A stretch of DNA of 64,000 nucleotides, from positions 1,736,001 through 1,800,000 of the forward strand of contig NZ_CP063989.1 of NCBI RefSeq assembly GCF_014595995.2, read 5' to 3'. This document shows positions 9,553 to 17,836 of the stretch, one piece after another. The notes under the pieces were generated by a model. That model worked only from the letters and a program-made list of their open reading frames with translations. It had not been told where the DNA came from and did no database searches. This DNA comes from Actinomyces respiraculi (GTDB lineage Bacteria; Actinomycetota; Actinomycetes; Actinomycetales; Actinomycetaceae). The first letter of the stretch is position 1, and each line of letters starts with the position of its first letter. The translations under genes were made by a program, and so were the position numbers.

Positions 9553-9567
9553 ACGCTAAACTAGCGT
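9553..9567. promoter_or_regulatory. Palindromic operator candidate upstream of the 202-residue hypothetical gene
   Basis: ACGCTA-AAC-TAGCGT is a perfect 6+3+6 inverted repeat in the short gap between the AbiEii gene end and the hypothetical gene start on the minus strand. It contains the only AT-rich stretch of the gap, so it could overlap a -10 element. Its position fits an operator for the 9525 gene, with the binding protein unknown. Confidence 0.4.
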
Positions 9568-9591
9568 TCACGGCCGTTCCGACCCCGTCCG

Positions 9592-10272
9592 TTAGCCTCC
9601 GCCAGTCCTGTCAGCACCACCTGACTGTCCGCGCACACTTACAGCCCATTGCAGGCAACGCGCCTTGACAGCCTCCAACTGCTCCGCACCGATTCCATAA
9701 CGCTCGACATCCAGAAGCGTCACCTGGCGTACTGCCTCCAGCTGGTGGGCGAACATAGCCATCTCGAATCCGTCATCACGTGCAGCAGCAACAGTCAGCA
9801 ACTGCTCGTCAGTGAAACGGCCCCACTGACGGATGGCATCGACATCGAGATAGTCACGAGGTTCTCCCCGCGAGTAGACCGCAGAGATCTTGTTCCCCAC
9901 CGCGTCCTCGACGCTGAGAACTGGACCGATATCAAGCCACACTGGATCGTTCGCACGCCAGTCCACCCCCATATCAACATCGAGTTGGAGTTCGCCACCG
10001 GCGCGTACCTCCAAGCGTGCAAAATACTCGACCCGACGAACCTCCTCAACCTCGTAGCCGTTCTCGCGCAGGTCCCGTACCACCCGATCGATAGCTCTCG
10101 CGAACTCGTCAGCGTCCTGCATCGTAGTGAACAGATCGACATCCTCCGTTGGCCGATCGATGACGCCGTGCTCACGGATAGCACCGGACCCAGCCAAGGC
10201 GAAGCCGGCCTGCGCAATTCCAGCCAGGGCAATACGGGTCACTTCCCGCTGCGTGTGGTTTTTCTCGCTCAT
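9592..10272 (-). CDS. AbiEii/AbiGii-family nucleotidyltransferase toxin
   Basis: This 226-residue protein has the minimal nucleotidyltransferase signature: GSG at 28-30 followed by DVD with D44 and D46 (AGSGAIREHG, then TEDVDLF). A third acidic position may be in LDVDMGVDW. Proteins of this group transfer nucleotides to RNA, often tRNA ends, and act in abortive-infection toxin-antitoxin pairs. That is family knowledge and the substrate here is unknown. The start ATG overlaps the stop of the upstream small gene by four bases (ATGA), the usual sign of a coupled antitoxin-toxin pair. The partner is not an AbiEi-type winged-helix protein. The GC content is a little lower than that of the surrounding genes. 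Confidence 0.75.
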   Translation of the reverse strand: MSEKNHTQREVTRIALAGIAQAGFALAGSGAIREHGVIDRPTEDVDLFTTMQDADEFARAIDRVVRDLRENGYEVEEVRRVEYFARLEVRAGGELQLDVDMGVDWRANDPVWLDIGPVLSVEDAVGNKISAVYSRGEPRDYLDVDAIRQWGRFTDEQLLTVAAARDDGFEMAMFAHQLEAVRQVTLLDVERYGIGAEQLEAVKARCLQWAVSVRGQSGGADRTGGG

Positions 10273-10673
10273 GCGCTCGCCCCAGCACGTAGCTCAGGAA
10301 ATCGCTCCTCCCACAGCCGCCGCACCCGGTGCGGCAGCAACAGTTCCGGCCACACCTCCACAAGCCGATCCCAATTGACAACGGCCGTCTGATCCTCGAC
10401 AGTACCCTCAGCCAACACCGCCCGATAGGCCAACCCGACGCCTCCCTCCGCATCAAGATCAATGCGTCCATTCCCCGGCGCCCACAGCACCCTGTGCGGC
10501 AGGTGGACAACACCAGACGCCGGTCCTTTCAAGTCATCCGATTTCTCCGGGACCTCGTAAGGCTTCACGTCAGAGAAGAACATCCGCCGCTGCGGCGCCG
10601 TCGGCACAGAGCGGTGGCGGCGCTTCGCAGCGTTGATCGCGCCGCGGTCCTCACCCTCGCGATTCCCTGCCAC
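10269..10673 (-). CDS. Putative antitoxin partner of the AbiEii-type toxin
   Basis: A small protein whose stop overlaps the toxin start. The open frame allows a GTG at 10671-10673 (134 residues), but the internal ATG at 10581-10583 (104 residues, starting MFFSDVKPYEVP) looks like the natural start because the upstream 30 residues are basic and low in complexity. Visible features are GPASGVVHLPHRVLWAP near the new N-terminus and a C-terminal WPELLLPHRVRRLWEERFPE. There is no recognisable helix-turn-helix, which sets it apart from AbiEi antitoxins. The role is inferred from the overlap alone. A -10-like TAGAAT lies at 10702-10707 on the minus strand. Confidence 0.55.
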   Translation of the reverse strand: MAGNREGEDRGAINAAKRRHRSVPTAPQRRMFFSDVKPYEVPEKSDDLKGPASGVVHLPHRVLWAPGNGRIDLDAEGGVGLAYRAVLAEGTVEDQTAVVNWDRLVEVWPELLLPHRVRRLWEERFPELRAGASA

Positions 10674-10701
10674 AGCGAGCCCCTCCCCACATTCTCAGAC
10701 C

Positions 10702-10707
10702 ATTCTA
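10702..10707 (-). promoter_or_regulatory. Possible -10 hexamer for the AbiEii pair
   Basis: On the minus strand TAGAAT lies about 29 bases before the GTG at 10673, inside a locally AT-richer stretch. No convincing -35 hexamer is found at the right distance, so this is weak. The rest of 10708-10932 shows no gene or clear structure. Confidence 0.25.
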
Positions 10708-10932
10708 TTGACCTATCCAAGGATGATCGTGCTGGTCAGACTCGACCAGACCGGCCTCGCACACAACCATCACGACCTCACTGCGCCCTAGCACACAGCA
10801 CCACTGCCCCAGCCTATCTCTTGCCTCCAGGCTCAGCCCAGACATGCTCCCTCTGCGCTAGCCTCACCTCAGGCCCACGAGCCCAGCACCAGCCACCAGC
10901 CTGCGCTCTTCTTCACCCTTCACCACAGCACC

Positions 10933-11106
10933 ATGCCCCTCCTGCTCCCCAGCCTCCAGGATGAGCACATCCGCGCCGCAGTCGTCGACTACCTGTCAAC
11001 GGCCTTCGCACTGACAGACGCCGAGCCTCGGCGCGCCCTAGATCGACCACCTCTCGCTGCCCGCCCCTCCCCCTGTTACCGTCGTCGGCATCACACGTTC
11101 CGATAA
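10933..11106 (+). pseudogene. Short N-terminal remnant of a helicase-like protein
   Basis: ATG at 10933 opens a 57-codon frame ending in TAA 11104-11106. Its first 37 or so residues (MPLLLPSLQDEHIRAAVVDY, then LSTAFALTDAEPRRALD) resemble, from memory, the N-terminus of very large DEAD/DEAH helicases of actinobacterial defence islands. The remaining 20 residues (Arg/Pro-rich) match nothing, and the frame ends just before the XRE gene. I read it as the stump of a deleted gene. A real small protein cannot be excluded. Confidence 0.4.
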
Positions 11107-11121
11107 CGAGGAGCACCCGCC

Positions 11122-12060
11122 ATGGTTGACAAGCAGGAGCCAGGCCACCTTCATCTCATGTTTCATGACCCCTACGACCCGGCCATCGGGGAGGACATGC
11201 GCGATCGCCGTCGGCAACTGGGGCTGAGCGTGCAGCAGATGGCCCAGCTCGCCGGCGTGACGGAACAGACCTGGCGCAATTACGAGGCCGGACGCACTCA
11301 GGTGCGTGGCGACAAGCAGGAACAGGTGTGGGACGCCCTGGGCTGGCACCTGCCCACCTGGGAGGAGCGGATCGCCCTCACCGGCATCTACGATGATGCC
11401 CCCACCGACGACCTCGGGGTGCCTCCGTGGGACAAGATTCCTACGATGCTCGCCGTCGCCTACTCACCTCTTCTCGCCAGCACTTTGGGCGAGCGGGCGG
11501 CCCGCTGCTTCGCCCTGGGTTCCTTCCTCTACCACCAGGCCGTCGAGGAGAACCTCCGCGATCTCGCCCTCCTGCCCCGCGGCGCTCACCTGGGCCTGCT
11601 CGATGAGTCGCACATCGCCGACACCCTGCCCGCGCTGTGGCTGACCCGGTACGACTACGAGTTCGTCTTCCAGATGCGGGCAGTGGCAATGGACCTCACC
11701 CGGCGTCTGCACGACGGAGCCCCTGCGCCCGCGGAGCCCCTGGTGCGCAGCATGGCTGAGGCTCTCGTCCTCCACGACATCCTCGCCCTCGGAGCTGTCA
11801 TCGCCTCCCACGACCTCCTCATTGAGGACAACACCACCGTCGAGGAAGAAGAGTGGGAGGGGTGGGTTGATTCCCTCTGCGGGCCGGACCAGCCCGTCCA
11901 TTGGCTCATCGCCACTGCACTCGTCCCGCCCCCCAACGCGCCCGAGCACATCGATAACTGGTTCGCGGCGCTTGAGCGCCCGTACGTCCCCAACTGGACG
12001 GCCAAGGCCACGAAGTCCGACGGCGGCGCCACCGTCACGAACATCAGCAACCGTCGGTAG
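11122..12060 (+). CDS. XRE-family helix-turn-helix protein
   Basis: This 312-residue protein has an N-terminal lambda-repressor-like HTH at about residues 28-70 (RRRQLGLSVQQMAQLAGVTE, then TWRNYEAGRTQVRG), followed by about 230 residues of helical sequence with no named domain and an acidic stretch (TTVEEEEWEGW). The ATG at 11122 follows GAGGAG with good spacing. It stands alone between a helicase stump and a nitroreductase pseudogene. The modified repressor layout (HTH plus long C-terminal part) suggests a regulator responding to an unknown signal, perhaps a former partner of the lost island genes. Confidence 0.65.
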   Translation: MVDKQEPGHLHLMFHDPYDPAIGEDMRDRRRQLGLSVQQMAQLAGVTEQTWRNYEAGRTQVRGDKQEQVWDALGWHLPTWEERIALTGIYDDAPTDDLGVPPWDKIPTMLAVAYSPLLASTLGERAARCFALGSFLYHQAVEENLRDLALLPRGAHLGLLDESHIADTLPALWLTRYDYEFVFQMRAVAMDLTRRLHDGAPAPAEPLVRSMAEALVLHDILALGAVIASHDLLIEDNTTVEEEEWEGWVDSLCGPDQPVHWLIATALVPPPNAPEHIDNWFAALERPYVPNWTAKATKSDGGATVTNISNRR

Positions 12061-12161
12061 CGTCGCCGAACGGCGGTAGGGACCAGGACGAGCTCGACCG
12101 CGGCTACCGACGCCTCTTACCGGGCCATCGAGCGAGCCATAGGATTCGTAGTACGCAACGA

Positions 12162-12438
12162 AAGGAACGGCTTCTCATACCCGTCACCAATGCCATGCGT
12201 ACCTGCCACGCGGTGCGGGAGTACCTCGACACTCCCCTCGCCGATGACGTTGTCGCGGCCCTGCGCTCGCACGTCGAGCAGGCCAACGCCTCGGCACGCA
12301 GGCCTTTACGCTCACCGGCAGGGGCGACAAGGCGACGCTGACGCGCCCCGAGGGCGATGACGCGGCCAGGACCGCGGCATCGTGAGGTACTTCTTCGAGG
12401 TCGGTGCCGGCTGCGACAGCTTCCGCTGGGCCTCCTGA
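12162..12438 (+). pseudogene. Nitroreductase-family pseudogene with internal deletion
   Basis: Two pieces of a small FMN nitroreductase are joined. The first (around ATG 12195) reads MRTCHAVREYLDTPLADDVV and continues to EQANAS, the usual start of these proteins. After about 12295 another frame gives QAFTLTGRGDKATLTRPEGD. A further shift near 12375 gives GIVRYFFEVGAGCDSFRWAS and the stop at 12436-12438, which is the family's typical C-terminus. The roughly 100 central residues that bind FMN are missing. At under 280 bp with two frame changes it cannot be functional. Bases 12061-12161 between it and the XRE gene hold nothing I recognise. Confidence 0.6.
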
Positions 12439-12493
12439 GCGTCCCGGCGCCCGCTGGCGTCAGGCGCCCGCTGAGGCGGCGCCCGACCCGGCC

Positions 12494-13399
12494 TCACCCC
12501 ACGGCCATCATGATGGTGCCGGCCGTCAGCAGCACCAGGCCGGCCAGGGACCGGCACCCAACCCGCTCTCCCAGCACAAGGACCGAGAAGCCGACGGTGA
12601 CGAGCACACCGAGCTTGTCGATCGGCACGACCACGCTCGCAGGACCGTCCGCCAGCGCCGCGAAGTAGCACAGCCACGACGCGCAGGTCGCCGCCCCGGA
12701 GGCCAGCACCCAGCCGAGCTCGCGGCGCACGACGCGCAGCCGGCCACCGGAGGCCGCTCCCTGGCTCAAGCGGGAGACCGCAACCATGGTCCAGACCATG
12801 ATGAGCACGACGAGGGTGCGCACCGCCGTCGCCAGGTCTGAGGGCACCGCATCGGCGCCGGCCACTCCGAGCTTGCTGAGGATCGCCGTCAGGGCGGCGA
12901 AGAACGCCGACCCGCAGGCGTAGACGAGCCATCCCCTCTCCCGCACCCCCGGTCCCAGCGAGTGGGCCAGCGCACGCAGGTCGTCGGGCTCGAGCATGAG
13001 CAGCGTCCCAACTGTCATGGTCACCAGGCCGACCCAGCCCAGCGGGCCGAGCGGCTCACCGAGCAGGCCGACCGCCAGCAGCACGGTGAGCACGGTGCTC
13101 ATCTTGTCCACGGGTGCCACCTGGGAGACGTTGCCGAGCTGGAGCGCCCGGAAGTAGCACAGCCATGATGCGCCCGTCGCCAGACCCGAGCAGGCCAGCC
13201 AGCCGAGCCCGGCCAGCGGCACGTGCCCCAGCTGCGTGACCGACCCGCTGAGGACGGTCATCGCCCACGCCCCCACGAGGATCACCGGGGTGCGCAGCGC
13301 GGTGGCGAGCACGGAGTCGGTGGTGCGCACGCCGAGCTTGGCGAGCACGGCGGTCAGCCCCGCGAACAGGGCGGAGGCCACGGCCAGGAGGATCCACAC
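12494..13399 (-). CDS. EamA/DMT-family membrane transporter
   Basis: This 301-residue, highly hydrophobic protein has ten predicted membrane helices and a clear two-fold repeat. Each half contains the EamA pattern: ASWLCYFRALQLGNVSQVAP, then VDKMSTVLTVLLAVGLLGEP in the first, and ASWLCYFAALADGPASVVVP, then IDKLGVLVTVGFSVLVLGER in the second. The GTG start at 13397-13399 has GGAGAG upstream. Such proteins export metabolites or amino acids, and the substrate here is unknown. It follows rsmE on the minus strand with a 71-base gap and may be read through from it. Confidence 0.8.
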   Translation of the reverse strand: MWILLAVASALFAGLTAVLAKLGVRTTDSVLATALRTPVILVGAWAMTVLSGSVTQLGHVPLAGLGWLACSGLATGASWLCYFRALQLGNVSQVAPVDKMSTVLTVLLAVGLLGEPLGPLGWVGLVTMTVGTLLMLEPDDLRALAHSLGPGVRERGWLVYACGSAFFAALTAILSKLGVAGADAVPSDLATAVRTLVVLIMVWTMVAVSRLSQGAASGGRLRVVRRELGWVLASGAATCASWLCYFAALADGPASVVVPIDKLGVLVTVGFSVLVLGERVGCRSLAGLVLLTAGTIMMAVG

Positions 13400-13470
13400 G
13401 TGTCAGTCGCTCTCCGCCGGTCACTGTCGGGCCGAGCACGCCCCGCACGGGCGCGTCCCCCGGTTGCCTG

Positions 13471-14382
13471 TCATCGCCACAGCCCGGCCCGCTGGGCGAT
13501 CACCGCGAGGGCCACCGGCCCGGCGCTGGCCGTGCGCATCACGTGCGGTCCCAGCCGCACCGTCGTCGCCCCCACCGCCTCCAGGGCTGCGGTCTCCTCA
13601 CTGCTGATACCACCTTCGGGTCCGACGACGACGGCCACCACCGGGGCGGGTGCGCTCGTGGCGTCGGCCCCGGCCTGGGCTCCGCCGTCGGCCTGACCGA
13701 GGTGCCCGTGCCCGGCACCGCCTGCCCCGCCACCGACAGTCTCGGCAGCCTGACCGGTGTACCCGGCCGCCGTCGGCAGGCTCACACCACCGACCGGGGC
13801 CGTGGCCTCCTCGTGCAGCACGAGCACCACTCCCCCGGCCCCGACCGTGTCTCGCACCCAGGTGCACAGCTGCGCCGTCGAGCGCGCCTCATCCACCACC
13901 GGCACACGCGCCCGACGGGCCTGCTTGGCGGCCTCGCGCGCCGTCGTCTCCCATCGGGCCCGGCCCTTGGCGGCCTTCGGCCCGTTCCACACCGACACGC
14001 AGCGCCCCGCCTGCCAGGGCAGCACGAGGTCGACGCCGACCTCCGTCGCTGTCTCGACCGCCTGCTCGTCGCGCCCGCCCTTGGCCAGCGCCTGAACCAG
14101 CGTCAGCCGCACCGGTGGGGCCGGCTCCTCCACGCGCTCGCTCACGCGCACGCCCAGCCGGTCCTTCGCGCCGTCGGCCCCCGCCTCGGTGACCTCGCAC
14201 ACGAGACGCAGCCCCTCGCCGTCGACCAGATCGACCCGCTCACCGCGGCGCAGACGCCGCACCGTCACCGCGTGGCGGGCCTCCGCTCCGGTGAGGACGA
14301 GGGAGGTCCCGGCCTGCGCGGTGGCGGCCACCCCGGCGGGCTCGAGGGTGTCGGCGGTGAGAACGAAGACAGGGGCGGTCAC
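13471..14382 (-). CDS. rsmE: 16S rRNA (uracil-1498-N3)-methyltransferase RsmE
   Basis: This 303-residue SPOUT-class methyltransferase modifies U1498 of 16S rRNA. The N-terminal PUA-like part is GAEARHAVTVRRLRRGERVD. The C-terminal knot has VVVGPEGGISSEETAALEAV and RLGPHVMRTASAGPVALAV, the SAM-binding signature. The frame can start at 14421, but the GTG at 14380-14382 (VTAPVFVLTAD) is preferred because the family begins there. It is longer than the usual 240-260 residues through a Gly/Ala-rich insert at about residues 200-245. It is divergent from yggS, with starts 69 bases apart. Confidence 0.88.
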   Translation of the reverse strand: MTAPVFVLTADTLEPAGVAATAQAGTSLVLTGAEARHAVTVRRLRRGERVDLVDGEGLRLVCEVTEAGADGAKDRLGVRVSERVEEPAPPVRLTLVQALAKGGRDEQAVETATEVGVDLVLPWQAGRCVSVWNGPKAAKGRARWETTAREAAKQARRARVPVVDEARSTAQLCTWVRDTVGAGGVVLVLHEEATAPVGGVSLPTAAGYTGQAAETVGGGAGGAGHGHLGQADGGAQAGADATSAPAPVVAVVVGPEGGISSEETAALEAVGATTVRLGPHVMRTASAGPVALAVIAQRAGLWR

Positions 14383-14451
14383 GCGCCCCAGCCTACGGGC
14401 CGGGCCCGGGCACCTCGGCACCCTGGCACCCCGGTGCTAGCGTCGCCTGCC

Positions 14452-15225
14452 ATGAGCGCCCGTGAGTCCGACACCTTCCCCGAGCACGCCCACAGCGTCA
14501 CCGAGATCGCCGCGAACCTGGCGGCGGTGCGCGCACGCATCGACGCCGCTGCCGCACGCGTCGGGCGCGAGGGCGCCGCCGTCCGGCTCCTGCCCGTGAC
14601 CAAGACCGTCACCGAGCCCCGCCTGCGCGCCGCCTACGAGGCCGGGGTGACCCAGATGGGTGAGAACAAGGTCCAGGAGGCCCTGGGCAAGGCCCGGGCC
14701 ATGGCGGACCTGGCGATCCACTGGGCCGTCATCGGCCACCTCCAGACCAACAAGGCCAAGGACGTCGCCGCCTTCGCCCACGAGTTCCAGGCACTGGACT
14801 CCCTACGTGTGGCCGAGGCGCTTGACCGGCGTCTCCAGGCCGCCGGGCGCGGCCTTGACGTCTACGTCCAGGTCAACTCCTCCGGCGAGGACACCAAGTT
14901 CGGTCTGGTGCCCGAGGATGTGCCTGAATTCCTGACCTCCTTGAGCGTCTACTCCTCACTCAGGGTCCGCGGGCTCATGACGCTCGCCGCCCACACCGAG
15001 GACCGTGAGCGCGTCATCGGCTGCTTCCAGCTCATGCGCGATCTGCGTGACGCGGCCCGGCAGGCCGGCACCGTGGGCGAGGGTGAGCTGTCGATGGGGA
15101 TGAGCGGCGACTTCGAGCTCGCCGTCGAGCACGGCTCGACCTGCGTGCGGGTGGGCCAGGCGATCTTCGGGCGGCGTCCCACCCCGGACAGCCTCTACTG
15201 GCCCGGCCGTCCCAGCGGTCGCTGA
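14452..15225 (+). CDS. yggS: YggS/PROSC-family PLP-homeostasis protein
   Basis: This 257-residue PLP-binding protein of the YggS (PLPBP) family controls free vitamin B6 and amino-acid balance and has no known enzyme activity. The PLP lysine is K51 in LLPVTKTV. GENKVQEALGK, HWAVIGHLQTNKAK and LSMGMSGDFELAVEHGST are the family signatures. The ATG at 14452 is preferred over upstream in-frame codons because those overlap the divergent rsmE gene. Length is typical (about 230-260). Confidence 0.88.
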   Translation: MSARESDTFPEHAHSVTEIAANLAAVRARIDAAAARVGREGAAVRLLPVTKTVTEPRLRAAYEAGVTQMGENKVQEALGKARAMADLAIHWAVIGHLQTNKAKDVAAFAHEFQALDSLRVAEALDRRLQAAGRGLDVYVQVNSSGEDTKFGLVPEDVPEFLTSLSVYSSLRVRGLMTLAAHTEDRERVIGCFQLMRDLRDAARQAGTVGEGELSMGMSGDFELAVEHGSTCVRVGQAIFGRRPTPDSLYWPGRPSGR

Positions 15226-15551
15226 GCCTCAGCGGGTGGCGTCACCCATGGCTCACGACGGGGTGAGGACTGAGCTCCGTGGCGTGGTGGCCCCGCGAAG
15301 ACCCGTGTTGGCGGGCTTGCACGCTCACGCTCGTCGACGTCTGTTGAAAACGGCGGAATCATGCGGTTTTCTCGATCGGCGTTCTCGAGTGCTTCAGCTC
15401 CCATGTGCATGGAGGTTGCCCATGCACATGGGAGCAAAAAAGGCCACGTTCGGCAAAACGGCCCAAACGGCGGAATACCAACGAAAAGTCCGAATCGGCC
15501 AAGTCACACCAGTCACATGAGCGTGCAAGCCCCAGCCGGTGGGGGCCGGGC
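15226..15551. other. Intergenic region between convergent yggS and dnaJ
   Basis: These 326 bases hold no supported gene. The content is the strong inverted repeat at 15398-15434 and an unusually AT-rich stretch around 15340-15520 compared with the rest of the window. The two flanking genes converge here. Confidence 0.6.
15398..15434. terminator. 15-bp perfect inverted repeat, possible bidirectional terminator
   Basis: CTCCCATGTGCATGG at 15398-15412 and its exact complement at 15420-15434 are separated by seven bases. It lies between the ends of yggS (+) and dnaJ (-), where a shared terminator is expected. On the plus strand it is followed by CAAAAAAGG rather than a T-run, so classic Rho-independent action is doubtful and a protein-binding site is the alternative. 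Confidence 0.45.
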
Positions 15552-16679
15552 TCAGCGGCGCTTGCGGGACTTGCCGCCCTTGCCGGCGTTCTTGATCCGG
15601 TCGAGCAGCCCCTCCTCGACGGCGACGAACCCGTCCTCACCGCGCAGGGCGGCCAGCTCCTCGAGCAGCTCCCTCTGGCGGTCGGTGAGCCGGGTGGGCG
15701 TCTCGACGGTGAGCACGACGTGCAGGTCACCACGGCCCTTACGGCGCAAGCGCCCCACGCCCAGGCCCTCCAAGCGGATGTCGTCACCCGACTGGGCGCC
15801 CGCGCGCACGGTCACCTCCTGGTCCCCGTCCAGAGTCTCCACACTGAGGTTGGCGCCCAGGGCCGCGGCGGTCATCGGCACCCGCAGCTCGGTGTAGAGG
15901 TCGTCGCCGTCGCGCTCGAGGCTGGGGTGCTGCTCCTCCTGGATGATGGCGTAGAGGTCACCCGCGGGGCCGCCGCCGACCCCGGCCTCCCCCTGGCCGG
16001 ACAGGCGCAGGCGCGTGCCCGTGGAGACGCCGGCGGGAACGTTGATCTCAATGTCGCGGCGCACGTGGTTGCGTCCCTCGCCCGCGCAGTCGCGGCAGGG
16101 GGTGACGATCTTCGTGCCGTAGCCGCCGCACTCGGGGCACGGGACGCTGGTCATGATGTTGCCCAGGAAGGAGCGCTGAACGCGCTGGACCTGGCCCTGG
16201 CCGTTGCAGCCGGTGCACTGCACCGGGGAGGTTCCCGGCGCGCAGCACGAGCCGTGGCAGGTGGCGCACTGGACGTAGGTGTCCACCTTCACGCTCTTGG
16301 TCGCCCCGAAGGCGACGTCCGCGAGCGTGACCGGCACGGCCACCATCCCGTCTTGGCCGCGGCGGGCCCGTGAGATCGGGCCCCGGCCCTGCCCACCTCC
16401 GAAGAAGGCCTGGAACATGCCCCCCAGGTCGGAGAAGTCCCCACCGGGGAAGCCGCCGGGGCCACCGCGCAGCGCATCCTCGCCGCCGAGGTCGTACATC
16501 TTGCGCTTGTCAGCGTCCGAGAGCACGTCGTAGGCGACCGACACGGCCTTGAACTCGTCCTCGTGCCCCGGGCCGGCGACGTCGGGGTGCAGTTGTCGGG
16601 CCCTCTTGCGGTAGGCCTTCTTGATCTCGTCGGCGGTGGCGTCTCGGCTCACGCCCAGCAGCTCGTAGTAGTCGCTCAC
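15552..16679 (-). CDS. dnaJ: Chaperone protein DnaJ (actinobacterial DnaJ2 type)
   Basis: This 375-residue Hsp40 co-chaperone stimulates DnaK ATPase and delivers clients to it. The J domain occupies residues 1-65 with HPD at 31-33. A Gly/Phe-rich linker follows, then the zinc-binding region with four CxxCxGxG-type repeats (CATCHGSC, CTGCNGQG, CPECGGYG, CRDCAGEG), and then the substrate-binding C-terminal domains. The basic tail GKGGKSRKRR ends the protein. It follows hrcA on the minus strand after a 54-base gap, the standard heat-shock operon of actinobacteria, so CIRCE/HrcA control is expected. Confidence 0.95.
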   Translation of the reverse strand: MSDYYELLGVSRDATADEIKKAYRKRARQLHPDVAGPGHEDEFKAVSVAYDVLSDADKRKMYDLGGEDALRGGPGGFPGGDFSDLGGMFQAFFGGGQGRGPISRARRGQDGMVAVPVTLADVAFGATKSVKVDTYVQCATCHGSCCAPGTSPVQCTGCNGQGQVQRVQRSFLGNIMTSVPCPECGGYGTKIVTPCRDCAGEGRNHVRRDIEINVPAGVSTGTRLRLSGQGEAGVGGGPAGDLYAIIQEEQHPSLERDGDDLYTELRVPMTAAALGANLSVETLDGDQEVTVRAGAQSGDDIRLEGLGVGRLRRKGRGDLHVVLTVETPTRLTDRQRELLEELAALRGEDGFVAVEEGLLDRIKNAGKGGKSRKRR

Positions 16680-16733
16680 AGGTGGGGATCGTCCTTCGTG
16701 TTCATCATCGTGCGTTCAGCAGGGGGCGGGGGC

Positions 16734-17783
16734 TCACTGGTGAGCAGACCCCGCGAGGAAACGGGTGAGGTAGCGGGCGACGGCGCGTACGGAGGCCATC
16801 GTCGCCGGGTAGTCCATGCGGGTGGGACCGATGACTCCCAGGTGGGCGACGGCGTCGTCCGAGCCGGCCGTGTAGGAGGCTGAGACGACGCTGGCCTCCG
16901 CCAGGGCGTCGTCGCGGTTCTCCGAACCGATGGACACGCGCATGCCGTCGTCGGCGGCGTGTGAGGCCGGGGCGCCGCCGTCGGCCAGCAGGCGCAGCAG
17001 CACGACCTGCTCCTCGACGGCGTCGAGCAGGGGGCCCAGGGAGGAGAAGTCCGGGGTGGAGCGGGCCAGGTTCGCGGTCCCGGCGACAACGAGGCGTTCC
17101 TCGGCGTCGGGGCACAGGGCATCCTCGAGGGCGCCGGTGACGGCGCGCAGCAAGACGCGCTCCTCGGCGGGGGCCTGCTCGCCCAGGGCTTCCAGGGCGG
17201 GGACGACGTCGGCCGCGCGGCAGCCGACGAGGGCGGCGTTGAGCCGCACGCGCAGGTGCTCCAGGGCCGGGAGGCTGACGACGTCGCCGTCCATGATGAC
17301 GGTGCGCTGCTCGACGCGGCCGGTGTCGGTGATGATGACGAGCAGGATGCGGGTGGGGCCAAGGGCCACGAGCTCGAGGTGGCGCAGGGAGGTGAGTCTG
17401 AGGCTGGGGTACTCGACGACGGCGAGCTGGCCCGTGAGCTGGGCGAGCACGCGCACAGTGCGGGCGACGACCTGCTCAAGGTCCGCCTCTCCGGTGAGCA
17501 GGGCGGTAATGGCGGCCCGCTCGGGGGCTGACAGAGGCTTGACGCGGGCGACCTCGTCGACGAAGAGGCGGTAGCCCTTCTCTGTGGGCACGCGCCCGGC
17601 GCTGGTGTGGGGCTGCTGGATGTAGCCCTCGTCCTCGAGGGCCGCCATGTCGTTGCGGATCGTGGCCGGGGAGACGCCGAGCTGATAGCGCTCGACCAGG
17701 GCGCGTGAGCCCACCGGCTCGCGGGTGCGCACAAAGTCAGTGACGATGGCGGACAGGACCTTGAGGCGGCGGTCGTCGGCCAT
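16734..17783 (-). CDS. hrcA: Heat-inducible transcription repressor HrcA
   Basis: This 349-residue repressor binds CIRCE operators and silences chaperone operons at normal temperature. The N-terminal winged helix is visible (RLKVLSAIVTDFVRTREPVG, VSPATIRNDMAALEDEGYI, HTSAGRVPTEKGYR), followed by the long GAF-like C-terminal domain. The ATG at 17781-17783 follows AAAGGAGA and is preferred to the in-frame upstream codon at 17843, which lies inside the CIRCE operator. A CIRCE element at 17837-17863 implies autoregulation. Confidence 0.94.
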   Translation of the reverse strand: MADDRRLKVLSAIVTDFVRTREPVGSRALVERYQLGVSPATIRNDMAALEDEGYIQQPHTSAGRVPTEKGYRLFVDEVARVKPLSAPERAAITALLTGEADLEQVVARTVRVLAQLTGQLAVVEYPSLRLTSLRHLELVALGPTRILLVIITDTGRVEQRTVIMDGDVVSLPALEHLRVRLNAALVGCRAADVVPALEALGEQAPAEERVLLRAVTGALEDALCPDAEERLVVAGTANLARSTPDFSSLGPLLDAVEEQVVLLRLLADGGAPASHAADDGMRVSIGSENRDDALAEASVVSASYTAGSDDAVAHLGVIGPTRMDYPATMASVRAVARYLTRFLAGSAHQ

Positions 17784-17836
17784 GCGGGTCTCCTTTCCTC
17801 CTCGTCCCGCTCTCACCCCGGCAGCGCGCCGGGCTG

